From: Thermomonospora echinospora
Lineage (GTDB): Bacteria > Actinomycetota > Actinomycetes > Streptosporangiales > Streptosporangiaceae
Assembly: GCF_900108175.1 (NCBI RefSeq)
Contig: NZ_FNVO01000013.1
Span: 1-64,000, forward strand
Direction: 5' to 3'
Length of the DNA stretch: 64,000 nucleotides
A program made the translations under genes and the position numbers. Shown in pieces: positions 7,085 to 16,278 of this stretch. Positions within the stretch are counted from its first letter, which is position 1, and each line of letters begins with the position of its first letter. The notes beneath the pieces are model-generated. The model was not told the DNA's origin. It did no database searches and saw nothing but the letters and a program-made list of their open reading frames with translations.

Positions 7085-8791
7085 ATGAGGCGCCCTTCAC
7101 TTCCATCGTTCCCGCCTGACGTCGCCGCGAGCTGGGAGCGCGTCCGCCGCTACGCGGTGCCGGCCTCGATGATCGAGCGGGTCGCCGAGCGGCGGCTGGC
7201 CGGAGACTGGCGCGGAGCCTGCACCGCCGCCAACATCGACATCACCTTCGACCTGGCAGAGGTCGCCGCCGAACACGGCCGGGCCACCGCCGAAACCCTC
7301 GAAGACGACCTGCGCCACATGGCCCCCGACCTGATCCGCTGGCACCTGCCCCGGGTGGACAGCGGCGGCCACACCACCCTGGCCCCTGGCCGGCTGGTAC
7401 GGCTGGCCTCCTACGGCGCACAGGGGGCCGGGCCGATACTGCACCTGGTCACCCCCGGCATGGTCGAAGGGCCGCAACGATCGAAGCTGTGTTTCGCCCC
7501 GGTGCCCCCGCCCGAGGAGTCCGACGTCCACCAGGAGTGGGCCGGGCTGCGCCCGTTGTGGGACGTCCGGCGGGTGGACGGGCTGCGTGAATGGTACGGC
7601 GGCGCCGACCGCATCCCGTTCTTCCACGCTGACGGCACCCCGCTGATCGAAGACGAACTGCCCTCCGAGGCCCCCGGCCCCGGCGACCCGGCCGCGCATA
7701 CCGAGTGGGTCACCCGGCTGCACGACCGCGGCGAACTCAACACGGCCCTGGCCGCGACGAGAGTGGAGCTGAGCGTTGACTTCTCCGGCCTCCCGGACTG
7801 GGCGCGCGACGACCCGCACGCCCTGCTGGCCCGGCTACCGCTGGCACTGACGCGCTGGGAGCCGCGGCTTCGGGAACTGGCCGCCGAGGGCTTCGGCACC
7901 GCCTTCCGTTTCCCCGTCACGTGGCGTGTCTGCGCGACACTCCGGCTCCAGGGGTCCGGCCCGCTGCAGCTGCGGCTGGGCGACAACTCGAAACCGTCGG
8001 ACGCGTCCGAGCTGACCGAGGCGAGCTGGCAGCGGCCGGTCGATCTGGACCTGCTGCGGTCCGGCCGGATCGGCCCCGACGCGCTGCACCCGCTGATCCG
8101 TGACGCCCTGTTCCCCGCCCGCGCCGCCGCGGAAATCCCCGCGGGGCCGCCCGCCCCCGAACCCCCCGCCCCGGTACGGGTGCGCTGCCGCGGCGAATGG
8201 CACGAGGTCCGGCTCCGCGGCGACGGTCTGCGGGCGGCCTCGCACAGCGAGGACGAGCAGCGGCGCGAGCGCGCGTTGCGGGCGTTCGGCGGTCCCGTCA
8301 CCGGGTGCTTCGCCGTCGAGCGCGCCTGGAGCGAAGGCACCGGCCGGTTGCCGCGCGGGCTGCGCGAGCAGCGCCGGGAGCTGTTCCTGCGCGTCCAGCA
8401 CGGCGACACCGCCGGGGTGCTGGCACTGCTGGACGCCGGGTTCGACTCCCGGGCCCGCGACGGCCGCGGGCGTACCCTGCTGCACCATCTGAACAAGCTC
8501 GACCACGAACCGCTGCTGTCCAGGCTGCTGGCGGCCGGGCTCGGCCTGGAGGACGTCGACCAGGGCGACCGCACCCCGCTGCACGTCGCCGTCGGCGACC
8601 TCGGCTCCCCGGCGCTGGTCGACGCGCTGCTGGCGGCCGGGGCCCGGGTGGACGTGCTCGACCAGGAGGAGCAGTCGCTGATCGACTTGATCAAGCGCTA
8701 CCGGCGCACCGACCTGCCCGCACTGCTGGAGCGGCTGATGCGCGAGCACCCCGAGCTGGACCACGGCTGGTGGGACTGGATGGATGACTGA
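7085..8791 (+). CDS. Ankyrin-repeat protein
   Basis: 568 residues. The first 430 residues are not recognisable as a known domain; they contain two half-related segments and a conserved-looking DRIPFFHADGTPL motif shared with the upstream relic. The last 130 residues carry about three ankyrin repeats (DARDGRGRTLLHHLNK, EDVDQGDRTPLHVAVGD, RVDVLDQEEQSLIDLI). It has no signal peptide. ATG 7085 is preferred over GTG 7040 because AGGAG lies about 12 bases upstream and the intact N-terminus aligns with that of the relic. It is followed after 17 bases by the MoxR gene, so it probably belongs to one operon with 8809-11174. Confidence 0.85.
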   Translation: MRRPSLPSFPPDVAASWERVRRYAVPASMIERVAERRLAGDWRGACTAANIDITFDLAEVAAEHGRATAETLEDDLRHMAPDLIRWHLPRVDSGGHTTLAPGRLVRLASYGAQGAGPILHLVTPGMVEGPQRSKLCFAPVPPPEESDVHQEWAGLRPLWDVRRVDGLREWYGGADRIPFFHADGTPLIEDELPSEAPGPGDPAAHTEWVTRLHDRGELNTALAATRVELSVDFSGLPDWARDDPHALLARLPLALTRWEPRLRELAAEGFGTAFRFPVTWRVCATLRLQGSGPLQLRLGDNSKPSDASELTEASWQRPVDLDLLRSGRIGPDALHPLIRDALFPARAAAEIPAGPPAPEPPAPVRVRCRGEWHEVRLRGDGLRAASHSEDEQRRERALRAFGGPVTGCFAVERAWSEGTGRLPRGLREQRRELFLRVQHGDTAGVLALLDAGFDSRARDGRGRTLLHHLNKLDHEPLLSRLLAAGLGLEDVDQGDRTPLHVAVGDLGSPALVDALLAAGARVDVLDQEEQSLIDLIKRYRRTDLPALLERLMREHPELDHGWWDWMDD

Positions 8792-8808
8792 CCGCCCGAG
8801 GAGCCCTC

Positions 8809-9987
8809 ATGAACACCACTGATCCGCTGGCCGCCGCCGACGAGCTGAACCGGCGGGCCGGGGCCTGGCGGAGCGAGCCGGCCACCGACCCGAACATCGA
8901 GGCGCTGGCCTTGGCGGTGTCGGCCAACCTGCCGGTGCTGCTATGGGGCGAGCCCGGCATCGGCAAGTCGGCGGGGATGCGGCAACTGGCCGACGCGCTG
9001 GCGGTGCCGCTGGAGACGGTGATCGCCAGCGTGCACGAGCCGTCGGACTTTGCCGGGCTGCCGGTCATCGGGGACGACCCGGCCGCCGACGGGGTGCCGA
9101 TGGCGCCGCCCGACTGGGCGGTGCGGCTGGCCCGCGCGGGCCGGGGCCTGGTGTTCTTCGACGAGCTGTCGTCGGCCCCGCCCGCCGTGCAGGCCGCGCT
9201 GCTGCGGGTGGTGCTGGAACGCCGGGTGGGCAGCCTGGCGCTGCCGGAGCCGGTCCGGGTGGTGGCCGCCGCCAATCCCCCCTCCAGCGCCGCCGACGGC
9301 TGGCATCTGAGCCCGCCGCTGGCCAACCGGTTCGTCCATCTGCGCTGGACGCACTCCCCCCGTACAGTGGCGCGCGGCATGGCGGGCACCTGGCCGCAGG
9401 TGTCGATCCCCCTGGTGGACGCGGCCAAGATCCCCAGCGCGGTGGCCAGGGCACGGGGCGCGATCTCCGGGTTCCTCACCGCCAGGCCCGGGCTGGCCCA
9501 CCACCTGCCGGCCGACGCCGAGGCCCGGGGCGGGGCGTGGCCGTCCCCGCGCACCTGGGAGATGGCGCTGCGGCTGCTGGCGGTCGGGTACGCGGCGGGC
9601 GCGGGCCGGGAGGCCGTCGCCGCCGCGGTGATCGGGGTGATCGGGGACGGCGCCGGCATCGAGCTGCTGTCCTACCTGGAGCAGCTCGACCTGCCCGACC
9701 CGGACCGGGTGCTGGCCGACCCCGGCTCCTTCGACCTGCCCGAGCGCGGCGACCGGCAGCTGGCGTTCCTGACCGCGGTGGTCGCCGCCGTCCAGGGCGA
9801 CCTGACCCGCCGCCGCTGGGAGGCCGGCTGGACGGTGCTGGCCAAGGCGGTCGACGCCGGGGTGCCGGACGTGGCGGCGCGGGCGGCGGTCGACCTGGCG
9901 GCGCTGCGCGACACCGCCTGGCCGGTGCCCGCCGGCATCGACGGTTTCGTGGAGCTGCTGCAGCTGTCCGGGGCGCTGGACGGGTGA
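8809..9987 (+). CDS. MoxR-family AAA+ ATPase
   Basis: 392 residues. Walker A is GEPGIGKS (residues 47-54) and Walker B is LVFFDEL (about 114-120); downstream are the sensor region RVVAAANPP and PLANRFVHL. MoxR ATPases act as chaperone-like remodelers that work with a VWA-domain partner on metal or cofactor insertion or complex assembly. That partner is encoded directly downstream with a 4-bp GTGA overlap. The target protein is unknown, but the LRR and ankyrin proteins upstream are natural candidates for adaptors. Confidence 0.92.
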   Translation: MNTTDPLAAADELNRRAGAWRSEPATDPNIEALALAVSANLPVLLWGEPGIGKSAGMRQLADALAVPLETVIASVHEPSDFAGLPVIGDDPAADGVPMAPPDWAVRLARAGRGLVFFDELSSAPPAVQAALLRVVLERRVGSLALPEPVRVVAAANPPSSAADGWHLSPPLANRFVHLRWTHSPRTVARGMAGTWPQVSIPLVDAAKIPSAVARARGAISGFLTARPGLAHHLPADAEARGGAWPSPRTWEMALRLLAVGYAAGAGREAVAAAVIGVIGDGAGIELLSYLEQLDLPDPDRVLADPGSFDLPERGDRQLAFLTAVVAAVQGDLTRRRWEAGWTVLAKAVDAGVPDVAARAAVDLAALRDTAWPVPAGIDGFVELLQLSGALDG

Positions 9988-11174
9988 CCGGGCTGGACCG
10001 CACCAAGCTGCTGGCCGCCCGCTACCGCGCGGCGACCGACCGGCCTTACCTGGCCTCGGCGCTGTACTCGCTGTCGGTCGTGCCGACCGACCGGGTGCCG
10101 ACGATGGCCGTCGACCGGCACTGGCGCTGTTACGTCTCCCCCGCCTTCGTGGACGCCTGCCAGGTTCCAGAGCTGGCGGGCGTGTGGATCCACGAGGTGG
10201 CGCACCTGCTGCGCGACCACCACGGCCGGGCCGACCGGCTGCCGGCCGCCGATCGGCGCGACCGGCTGCGCGTCAACATCGCCCAGGACTGCGAGATCAA
10301 CGACGACCTGGTGTCCGACCGGCTGGCGCTGCCGCCGGGCCGGGTGGTGCCGGGCGACTTCGGCCTGCCCAATGGGGAGATGTTCGAGGCGTACCTGCCG
10401 GGCATCCCGCCGAGCCCGCCGGAGCACGACTGCGGATCGGGCGCCCACGGCGAGCCGTCCCCCTGGGAGATCGGGGAGGGCGCGGCTCGGGTCGGTCCGG
10501 TCGAGGCCGAGGCGCTGCGCCGGCACACCGCCGAGGCCATGCGCGCCCACCAGCGCGCCCGTGGCAACCTGCCGGCGGGCTGGCAGCGCTGGGCCGACCA
10601 GGTGCTGGAACCGGTCGTGGACTGGCGGCAGGCGCTGCGCGGCGCCGTCCGGGAGGCGGTGGCGTGGGCGGGCGGCGCGATCGATTACACCTACCACCGC
10701 CCGTCCCGCCGCACCGCCGCGATGCGCGGGGTGGTGCTGCCCAGCCTGCGCCGCCCGCTGCCCCGGGTGGGCGTCGTCATCGACACCTCCGGATCGATGG
10801 GCGAGGGCGACCTGGCCGCCGCGCTGGCCGAGGTGACCGGGGTGTTGCGGGAGGTCGGCGTCCGGGGCAACCGGGTGACCGTGCTGGCCTGCGACGCCGA
10901 CGTGCACGCGGTGTCGCGGGTGGCCTCGGCCGGCCAGGTGGGGCAGATCGAGTTGGGCGGCGGCGGGGGCACCGACATGCGCGTGGCGATCGCGGCGGCA
11001 CTGGCCATGCCCGACCGCCCGCAGGTGCTGATCGTGCTGACCGACGGGTTCACCCCCTGGCCCGCCGAGACGCCGTCCTGCCGGCTCATCGCCGCCCTCA
11101 TCGGAGCCGACCCGCCCGACCCGCCGGGCTGGCTGGAGACGGTCCGCATCCCCGCCCACCCGGCCAGCGCCTGA
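9984..11174 (+). CDS. VWA-like protein with putative HExxH metallopeptidase-like N-terminal domain (DUF2201 type)
   Basis: 396 residues from GTG, overlapping the MoxR stop. The N-terminal half contains HEVAH at residues 70-74 followed by an HH pair at 79-80, the zinc-binding pattern of zincin peptidases and also of the DUF2201 family found beside MoxR genes. The C-terminal half is a VWA domain with an intact MIDAS (DTSGSM, 267-272) and LTDGFTPW. In this arrangement the ATPase and VWA protein are thought to form a remodelling pair. Whether the HExxH site is catalytic is not known. Confidence 0.88.
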   Translation: MTGLDRTKLLAARYRAATDRPYLASALYSLSVVPTDRVPTMAVDRHWRCYVSPAFVDACQVPELAGVWIHEVAHLLRDHHGRADRLPAADRRDRLRVNIAQDCEINDDLVSDRLALPPGRVVPGDFGLPNGEMFEAYLPGIPPSPPEHDCGSGAHGEPSPWEIGEGAARVGPVEAEALRRHTAEAMRAHQRARGNLPAGWQRWADQVLEPVVDWRQALRGAVREAVAWAGGAIDYTYHRPSRRTAAMRGVVLPSLRRPLPRVGVVIDTSGSMGEGDLAAALAEVTGVLREVGVRGNRVTVLACDADVHAVSRVASAGQVGQIELGGGGGTDMRVAIAAALAMPDRPQVLIVLTDGFTPWPAETPSCRLIAALIGADPPDPPGWLETVRIPAHPASA

Positions 11175-11187
11175 CGCTCCCTTCCAC

Positions 11188-11220
11188 CGACGGCGACCCA
11201 CCGCCCAACGGTCGCCGTCG
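11188..11220. terminator. Bidirectional hairpin between convergent genes
   Basis: CGACGGCGACC (11188-11198) and its perfect complement (11210-11220) form an 11-bp stem with an 11-base loop. It lies 13 bases after the VWA gene, between it and the convergent oxidoreductase gene. Confidence 0.55.
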
Positions 11221-11324
11221 CCTCCACCTCCGGTACGTCTCCCTCCTGGCTCCTGTCCCACCCGTATCCGGCCAACGGCGGCCCGACGACCATGCGTACG
11301 CCGCCCCTCGCGTCGGCCGGGGAC

Positions 11325-12289
11325 TCAAATCTCCAGGAGCGTCTTGCCGACGGTGGCGCGCGACTCGATGGCGGCGTGGGCGTCGGCCGCCCGTTCCAGG
11401 GGGAAGCGCTGCCCGATCACCGGCGCAGCCGTCCGGCCGCCGCCTCGGTGAGCACGATCTCGGTGCAGGTGCGCACCTCCTCAGGGGTGGGGCGCAGGTT
11501 CAGCAGGGTGACGCCGCGTTCCCGGGCGGTCTCCTCGGGGATGTCCGCCCAGGCGCCACTGGCCAGCCCGTAGCTGAGCATCCGCGCGCCGTGCGCCGCG
11601 GAAGGGTCGAGCAGGTCGAAGGCCGCCCGCCCGATGGCACCGCCGACCCCGTCGAAGACGACGTCCACCCCGCCGACGGCCGCGCGCACCCGTTCCGCCC
11701 AGTCCGGGGCCCGGTAGTCGACCGCCACCTCGGCGCCCAGTTCGCGGGCCAGCGCGGTCTTGCGGTCGCCGCCGGCCGCCGCGACGACCCGGGCGCCGGC
11801 GGCCCGCGCGAGCTGCACCAGTAGCGTGCCGACGCCGCCCGCCGCGGCCTCCACCAGGACCCGGTCACCGGGGCGCGGTCCCGCCGCCCGCACCAGCATG
11901 GCCGCCGTGCGCCCGTCGGCCAGCAGCGCCACGGCGGCGTCCAGGCCGAGCCCCTCGGGCACCGGGAAGATCCCGGCGGCGTCCACGGCGACCCGCTGTG
12001 CGTATCCGCCCGAGCCTCCCGTGCTGGTGACGACCCGGCGGCCGACCAGCTCCGGGTCCGTCCCCTTCCCCACGGCGGTGACCACGCCGCCGACCCCGTT
12101 GCCCGGGATCATCGGCAGGTCCGGCCGGAACGGTCCCGCGCCGGTCGCGCGGAACTGGGTCTCCACGAAGGTGATGTTGGCGAACGCCACCTCCACCAGT
12201 ACCTGCCCGGGGCCGGGCACCGGGTCCGGCGCGTCCGCCGCCACCAGCACCTGCGGACCCCCGAACTCCTTCAACCACACGGCGCGCAT
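11325..12289 (-). pseudogene. Zinc-binding dehydrogenase / quinone oxidoreductase, apparently frameshifted near its 3' end
   Basis: The open frame from ATG 12289 runs through an MDR-family NADPH:quinone-oxidoreductase-like protein (GQVLVEVAFANI, GNGVGGVVTAVG, VEAAAGGVGTLLVQLA) and stops at 11417 after GRLRR. Read one base later the sequence continues as PVIGQRFPLERAADAH and KTLLEI to TGA at 11325, which is the family's normal C-terminus. One base, most simply a C in CGCC[C]GG near 11420, is missing. With it the protein would be 321 residues, the usual length. The full frame needs one inserted base. Either the gene is truncated by 30 residues or the sequence has an error. Confidence 0.75.
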
Positions 12290-12388
12290 CGGCCGTCCTC
12301 TCCTCGTCGGCGCTTGCCGGTCAAGACTGCGACCTCAAGCACCGTCGAGGTCAACCCCGAGGGGCCAACTCGGCGGTAACCTCGCCGG

Positions 12389-12961
12389 GTGCGAGATCTG
12401 ACCACCGTCCGCCTGATCCTGGAGCCGTGGCGCGAGCGGCACGGCTCGGAGCTGGTGCGGCTGTCGGCCGACGAGCGCGTGATGCGCCATATCGGCACCG
12501 GCGTGTGGACGCGGGGGTACGCGACGCGGCGGCATGTGCGGGCGCTGCGGCACTGGGCCGAGCACGGCTTCGGCTGGCGGGCCGTCCACGCGCGGGCCGA
12601 CCGGTCGTTCCTCGGCCTCGTCTCGCTGATCCGGCTCGACGCGCCGATCGAGGGCATCGCCGAGCCCGCGCTGGAGATCGGCTGGTGGGTGGACCCGCGG
12701 GCCTGGGGTCAGGGGATCGCCACCGAGGCCGCCGCCGCGATGCTGGACGAGGCCTTCGGCCGGATCGGGGCCGAGACCGTGGTGGCCCGGCTCCAGGCCG
12801 CCAACCTCGGCTCCGCGCGGGTCACCGCCAAGCTCGGCCTGCGGCCGTTCGCCGAGACGACCGATCCCGACGGCCGGCTCATGCTGATGTGCGCCATCAC
12901 CAGGGACGAGTACCGCCGCGCCGGCGGCGCGCCACCGGCGCCACCGGCGCCGCCGGGCTGA
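12389..12961 (+). CDS. GNAT-family N-acetyltransferase (RimJ/RimL-like)
   Basis: 190 residues from GTG 12389. The pattern TVRLILEPWRERH at the start, then EIGWWVDPRAWGQGIATEAAAAMLDEAF (acetyl-CoA-binding motif with WGQGIATEA) and ANLGSARVTAKLGLRPF, is that of the RimJ/RimL-type acetyltransferases. The acceptor, protein N-terminus or small amine, cannot be inferred. The tail is Pro/Ala-rich. It is convergent with the tryptophan dioxygenase gene and divergent from the oxidoreductase gene. Confidence 0.88.
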   Translation: MRDLTTVRLILEPWRERHGSELVRLSADERVMRHIGTGVWTRGYATRRHVRALRHWAEHGFGWRAVHARADRSFLGLVSLIRLDAPIEGIAEPALEIGWWVDPRAWGQGIATEAAAAMLDEAFGRIGAETVVARLQAANLGSARVTAKLGLRPFAETTDPDGRLMLMCAITRDEYRRAGGAPPAPPAPPG

Positions 12962-12973
12962 GCGACGCCTGGC

Positions 12974-13765
12974 TCACAGCTGTTTGCGGACCTCCCACAG
13001 GTCGGGGAACATCGGGGCGAACAGCGTGGTACGCAGGTAGCCGGCACCGGAGGACCCGCCCGTGCCGGACTTGTCGCCGATGGTGCGCTCGACCATCTTG
13101 ACGTGCCGGTATCGCCATTCCTGCAGGCCCTCGTCCAGGTCCACCAGACGCTCGCAGACCGAGGCCGGAGCGCCGTCGTCGGTGTAGACCTTCAGCAGCA
13201 CGTCCTGCACCCGCGGGTCCGGCTCGGGCGGGCGCCGCACGTCCGGCCGCCGCGGCACCGGGTAGCCGTGGACGCGCAGGTACGCCAGGAACGAGTCGTA
13301 CAGCGAGGGCCGCGACATGGCCGCCTCGATGCGCTCACGGGCCGCCCCGCCCACCGGGTAGTGCCGGAACGCCCGCTCGTCCCGCCGGCCGAGCACCGCC
13401 TCCAGCTCGCGGAACTGGGCGGACTGGAAGCCACTGGCGGCCTCCAGCCGGGAGCGGAAGCCGGCGAAGCGGCTGGGCAGCATCGTCTCCAGCACGTCGA
13501 TCTGGGCGACCACCACCTTGAGCACCGACAGCACCCGGTCCAGCGTGCGCAGCGAGTGCGCCGAGTCGCCGGCCTCCAGCCGACGCTGCAGATAGGCCAG
13601 CTCGTGCAGCAGCTGCTTGAACCACAGCTCGTACACCTGGTGGATGACGATGAACAGCATCTCGTCGTGCTCGTCGGAGCGCGGGTGCTGGGCGGCCAGC
13701 ACATCCTCCAGCGCCAGGTACGACGAGTAGGTCAGTGAGGCGTGTTCCTGCGGGCCGGTGTCCAT
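12974..13765 (-). CDS. kynA: Tryptophan 2,3-dioxygenase
   Basis: 263 residues. The N-terminal LTYSSYLALEDVLAAQHP and MLFIVIHQVYELWFKQLLHEL are the hallmark of heme-dependent tryptophan 2,3-dioxygenase; the heme-ligand region WRYRHVKMVERTIG and the substrate-binding GTGGSSGAGYLR follow. It oxidises L-tryptophan to N-formylkynurenine, the first step of the kynurenine pathway, in the cytoplasm. Kynurenine formamidase and kynureninase are not adjacent. It lies 36 bases downstream of an IclR-type regulator on the same strand, which probably controls it. Confidence 0.95.
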   Translation of the reverse strand: MDTGPQEHASLTYSSYLALEDVLAAQHPRSDEHDEMLFIVIHQVYELWFKQLLHELAYLQRRLEAGDSAHSLRTLDRVLSVLKVVVAQIDVLETMLPSRFAGFRSRLEAASGFQSAQFRELEAVLGRRDERAFRHYPVGGAARERIEAAMSRPSLYDSFLAYLRVHGYPVPRRPDVRRPPEPDPRVQDVLLKVYTDDGAPASVCERLVDLDEGLQEWRYRHVKMVERTIGDKSGTGGSSGAGYLRTTLFAPMFPDLWEVRKQL

Positions 13766-13801
13766 ACACCCATGATCTCAGACCAGGACACCGCCGGACG
13801 T

Positions 13802-14527
13802 TCACGGCAGAACGGCACGATGGCGGCGCAGGGTCAGCCGGGCCTCCAGGGCCGTGCGCCGCAGCAGCCGCTCCACCCCGGTGCGGGCCAGCTCCCCGGA
13901 CCGCCCGGTCAGCCCGATCGCGGCCACCTCCCGGTCCGGCCAGGCGGCGACCGGCACGGCCATCTCGGCCAGGCCGCCGGCCGGCTCCCGGCCGAGGAAG
14001 GCGATCCCCGCCCGGCGGATGCTCACCAGCTCCGGCTCCAGGGCCGCCGGCTCCGGGCGGTAGGCCAGCAGCAGCCGGCCCAGCGCCGTCCGGTCGGCCG
14101 GGACGCGCCCGGTCCCGTGCGGCACCGGCCCGCCCGGGGTGCGCGGATACAGCGTCACCAGGCGCACCACGCTGTGCCCGTCGAGGACGGCCAGGCTGGT
14201 CGGCAGCCGGGTCGCCTCGTACAGTTCGGCGATGTGCGGCATGAGCAGGTGCCGCAGCGCGTCGCGATGGGCCGTCTCGACCCCGTCCGACAGCCGTCTG
14301 ATGGCCTCGCCGAGCACGTAGCCGGCGCCGGCCCGGCGGACCGCGCCCTGGCCCTCCAGAGTGCCCAGCAGCCGGTGCACGGTCGACTTGGGCAGCCCGG
14401 TGCGCCGGGAGATCTCCGCCAGGCTGGTCGGTGCGGCCCTGCGGCCGAGGCAGTTCAGCACCGTCATGGCCCGACCGATCGCGCCGGCCGAACCGGTGCG
14501 CCGCGCGGTCTGCACAGCAGTGGACAC
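13802..14527 (-). CDS. IclR-family transcriptional regulator
   Basis: 241 residues. The N-terminal winged helix (SAGAIGRAMTVLNCLGR, TSLAEISRRTGLPKSTVHRLLGTLEGQGAVRR) is typical IclR, followed by the effector-binding domain (AELYEATRLPTSLAVLDGHSVV, GRLLLAYRP). GTG 14527 is chosen because GGGGGAGAAG lies just upstream; the frame is open further, to 14623. Its neighbour downstream is kynA, so tryptophan catabolism is a likely target. A palindrome at 14660-14680 in the divergent region is a possible operator and would also face the encapsulin gene. Confidence 0.9.
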   Translation of the reverse strand: MSTAVQTARRTGSAGAIGRAMTVLNCLGRRAAPTSLAEISRRTGLPKSTVHRLLGTLEGQGAVRRAGAGYVLGEAIRRLSDGVETAHRDALRHLLMPHIAELYEATRLPTSLAVLDGHSVVRLVTLYPRTPGGPVPHGTGRVPADRTALGRLLLAYRPEPAALEPELVSIRRAGIAFLGREPAGGLAEMAVPVAAWPDREVAAIGLTGRSGELARTGVERLLRRTALEARLTLRRHRAVLP

Positions 14528-14659
14528 GACTTCTCCCCCATTGGTGATCGGTCCGGCGAACTCCTCCTCGCCACCGAAGGTAATCACATGACCACATCTA
14601 TGGGCGAGACTCACAATGAACACTCACCCCAAGGAATCAATCCCCTAACGCGATCCGGG

Positions 14660-14680
14660 CCGTTCCGCCGCACGGAACGG
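14660..14680. promoter_or_regulatory. Candidate IclR operator in the IclR/encapsulin divergent region
   Basis: CCGTTCCG, five bases, then CGGAACGG form a perfect 8-bp inverted repeat; the GTTCC-N7-GGAAC core resembles operators of IclR regulators. It sits between the regulator start (14527) and the encapsulin start (14752). Assignment is inference. Confidence 0.35.
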
Positions 14681-14751
14681 GCCGTGGCCGGGGCCGGGCG
14701 GCGCTCCTACGCTCCCGGCCTGACGGTTCCTGACAGGCCAGCGAAGGGGCG

Positions 14752-16179
14752 GTGGACATCGTGACAGAGCCGATCGGACCGGACGGATCGGACATCCGGG
14801 TCGAGGGCGGCGGGGGACTCACCAGCCTCAGCACCGCGGCGGCGCGCAACCTGGCATCGACGACCAAGTCGGTGCCGCAGATGCAGAACATCACCTCCCG
14901 CTGGCTGCTGCGGCTGCTGCCCTGGGTGCAGGTCTCCGCCGGGACGTACCGGGTCAACCGGCGGCTGACCTACGTGCTCGGCGACGGGCGCGTCTCGTTC
15001 ACCAACGTCGGCGCCGAGGTGCGGGTCATCCCCGCCGAGCTGGGCGAGATCCCGGTGCTGCGCGGGTACGGCGACGCGGCCGTGCTGGAGGCGCTGGCGG
15101 AACGGTTCGAGCAGCACGAGTACCAGTCCGGCGAGGTCATCGCCGAGGCCGGCCACGAGGTGGACCGGCTGCTGCTGATCGCGCACGGCAAGGTGAACAG
15201 GATCGGCAGCGGCAAGTACGGCGAGGAGAACGTGCTGGGCGTGCTGGCGGACGGCGACCATCTCGGCGACCAGGCGCTGCAGGAGGAGCCGGGCACCTGG
15301 GACTTCACCGTCCGGGCGGCGACGGCCTGCACCGTGCTGGCGCTGCCGGCCGACTCGTTCCGCACGGTGCTGGAGCGTTCGGACTCGCTGCGCGACCACC
15401 TCGACTCGGCCCGGCCGGCGGACGCCGCCGCCACCAACAGGTACGGCGAGGCCGAGATCTCGCTGGCCTCGGGGCACTCCGGGGAGCCCGTCCTGGCCGG
15501 CACGTACGTCGACTACGAGCTCTCCCCGCGCGAGTACGAGCTGAGCGTCGCGCAGACCGTGCTGCGGGTGCACACCCGGGTCGCCGACCTCTACAACCAG
15601 CCGATGAACCAGGTCGAACAGCAACTCCGGCTCACCGTCGAGGCGCTGCGCGAGCGGCAGGAGCACGAGCTGATCAACAACCGGGACTTCGGGCTGCTGC
15701 ACAACGCCGACCTCAAGCAGCGGATCCACACCCGCACCGGGCCGCCCACCCCCGACGACCTGGACGAGCTGCTGTCCCGGCGGCGCGGCTCGCGCTACTT
15801 CTTCGCGCATCCGCGCGCCATCGCCGCCTTCGGCCGCCAGTGCAACGCGCGCGGCCTGTACCCCGGCAGCGCGGAGGTGAACGGGCAGTCGGTGCCGGCC
15901 TGGCGGGGCGTGCCGATCCTGCCCTGCAACAAGATCCCGATCAGCGACCAGGGCACCAGCTCGATCATCGTGATGCGCACCGGGGAGGAGGAGCAGGGGG
16001 TGATCGGCCTGAACCAGACCGGCCTGCCCGACGAGTACGAGCCGGGCCTGTCGGTGCGGTTCATGGGCATCGACGACCAGGCGGTCATCAAGTACCTGGT
16101 CAGCACCTACTTCTCGGCGGCCGTGCTGGTGCCGGACGCGCTGGGCGTGCTGGAGAACGTGGAGGTCTTCACCTCCTGA
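14752..16179 (+). CDS. Family 2B encapsulin shell protein with cyclic-nucleotide-binding-like domain
   Basis: 475 residues. Start and end parts match the HK97-fold encapsulin family 2 shell protein ([20 protein letters not shown] near residue 42; [52 protein letters not shown]). A CRP-like cNMP-binding domain is inserted at about residues 100-210, which defines subfamily 2B. Its phosphate-binding segment reads [19 protein letters not shown], lacking the usual Glu and Arg contacts, so ligand binding is uncertain. The protein self-assembles into a nanocompartment in the cytoplasm. GTG 14761 is an alternative start. The polyprenyl synthase downstream is the likely cargo. Confidence 0.93.
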   Translation: MDIVTEPIGPDGSDIRVEGGGGLTSLSTAAARNLASTTKSVPQMQNITSRWLLRLLPWVQVSAGTYRVNRRLTYVLGDGRVSFTNVGAEVRVIPAELGEIPVLRGYGDAAVLEALAERFEQHEYQSGEVIAEAGHEVDRLLLIAHGKVNRIGSGKYGEENVLGVLADGDHLGDQALQEEPGTWDFTVRAATACTVLALPADSFRTVLERSDSLRDHLDSARPADAAATNRYGEAEISLASGHSGEPVLAGTYVDYELSPREYELSVAQTVLRVHTRVADLYNQPMNQVEQQLRLTVEALRERQEHELINNRDFGLLHNADLKQRIHTRTGPPTPDDLDELLSRRRGSRYFFAHPRAIAAFGRQCNARGLYPGSAEVNGQSVPAWRGVPILPCNKIPISDQGTSSIIVMRTGEEEQGVIGLNQTGLPDEYEPGLSVRFMGIDDQAVIKYLVSTYFSAAVLVPDALGVLENVEVFTS

Positions 16180-16205
16180 ACGACGGACCGCCCGACGATC
16201 ACCCG

Positions 16206-16241
16206 CACCGGCGCGGCCGCCCCCACGCGGTCGCGCCGGTG
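16206..16241 (+). terminator. Intercistronic hairpin between shell and cargo genes
   Basis: CACCGGCGCG (16206-16215) and its complement (16232-16241) form a 10-bp stem. It lies 27 bases after the shell stop and about 37 before the cargo start. It could be a partial terminator that keeps cargo expression below shell expression. Confidence 0.4.
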
Positions 16242-16278
16242 CCCGCGCGCAGCGCGCAGTCGCCGAAAGGAGCGCCGG

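Noticed and set aside
3730-11174. Integrated mobile element anchored at the tRNA-like sequence
   Set aside because: No integrase, transposase or direct repeat of the element's 3' end was seen in the window.
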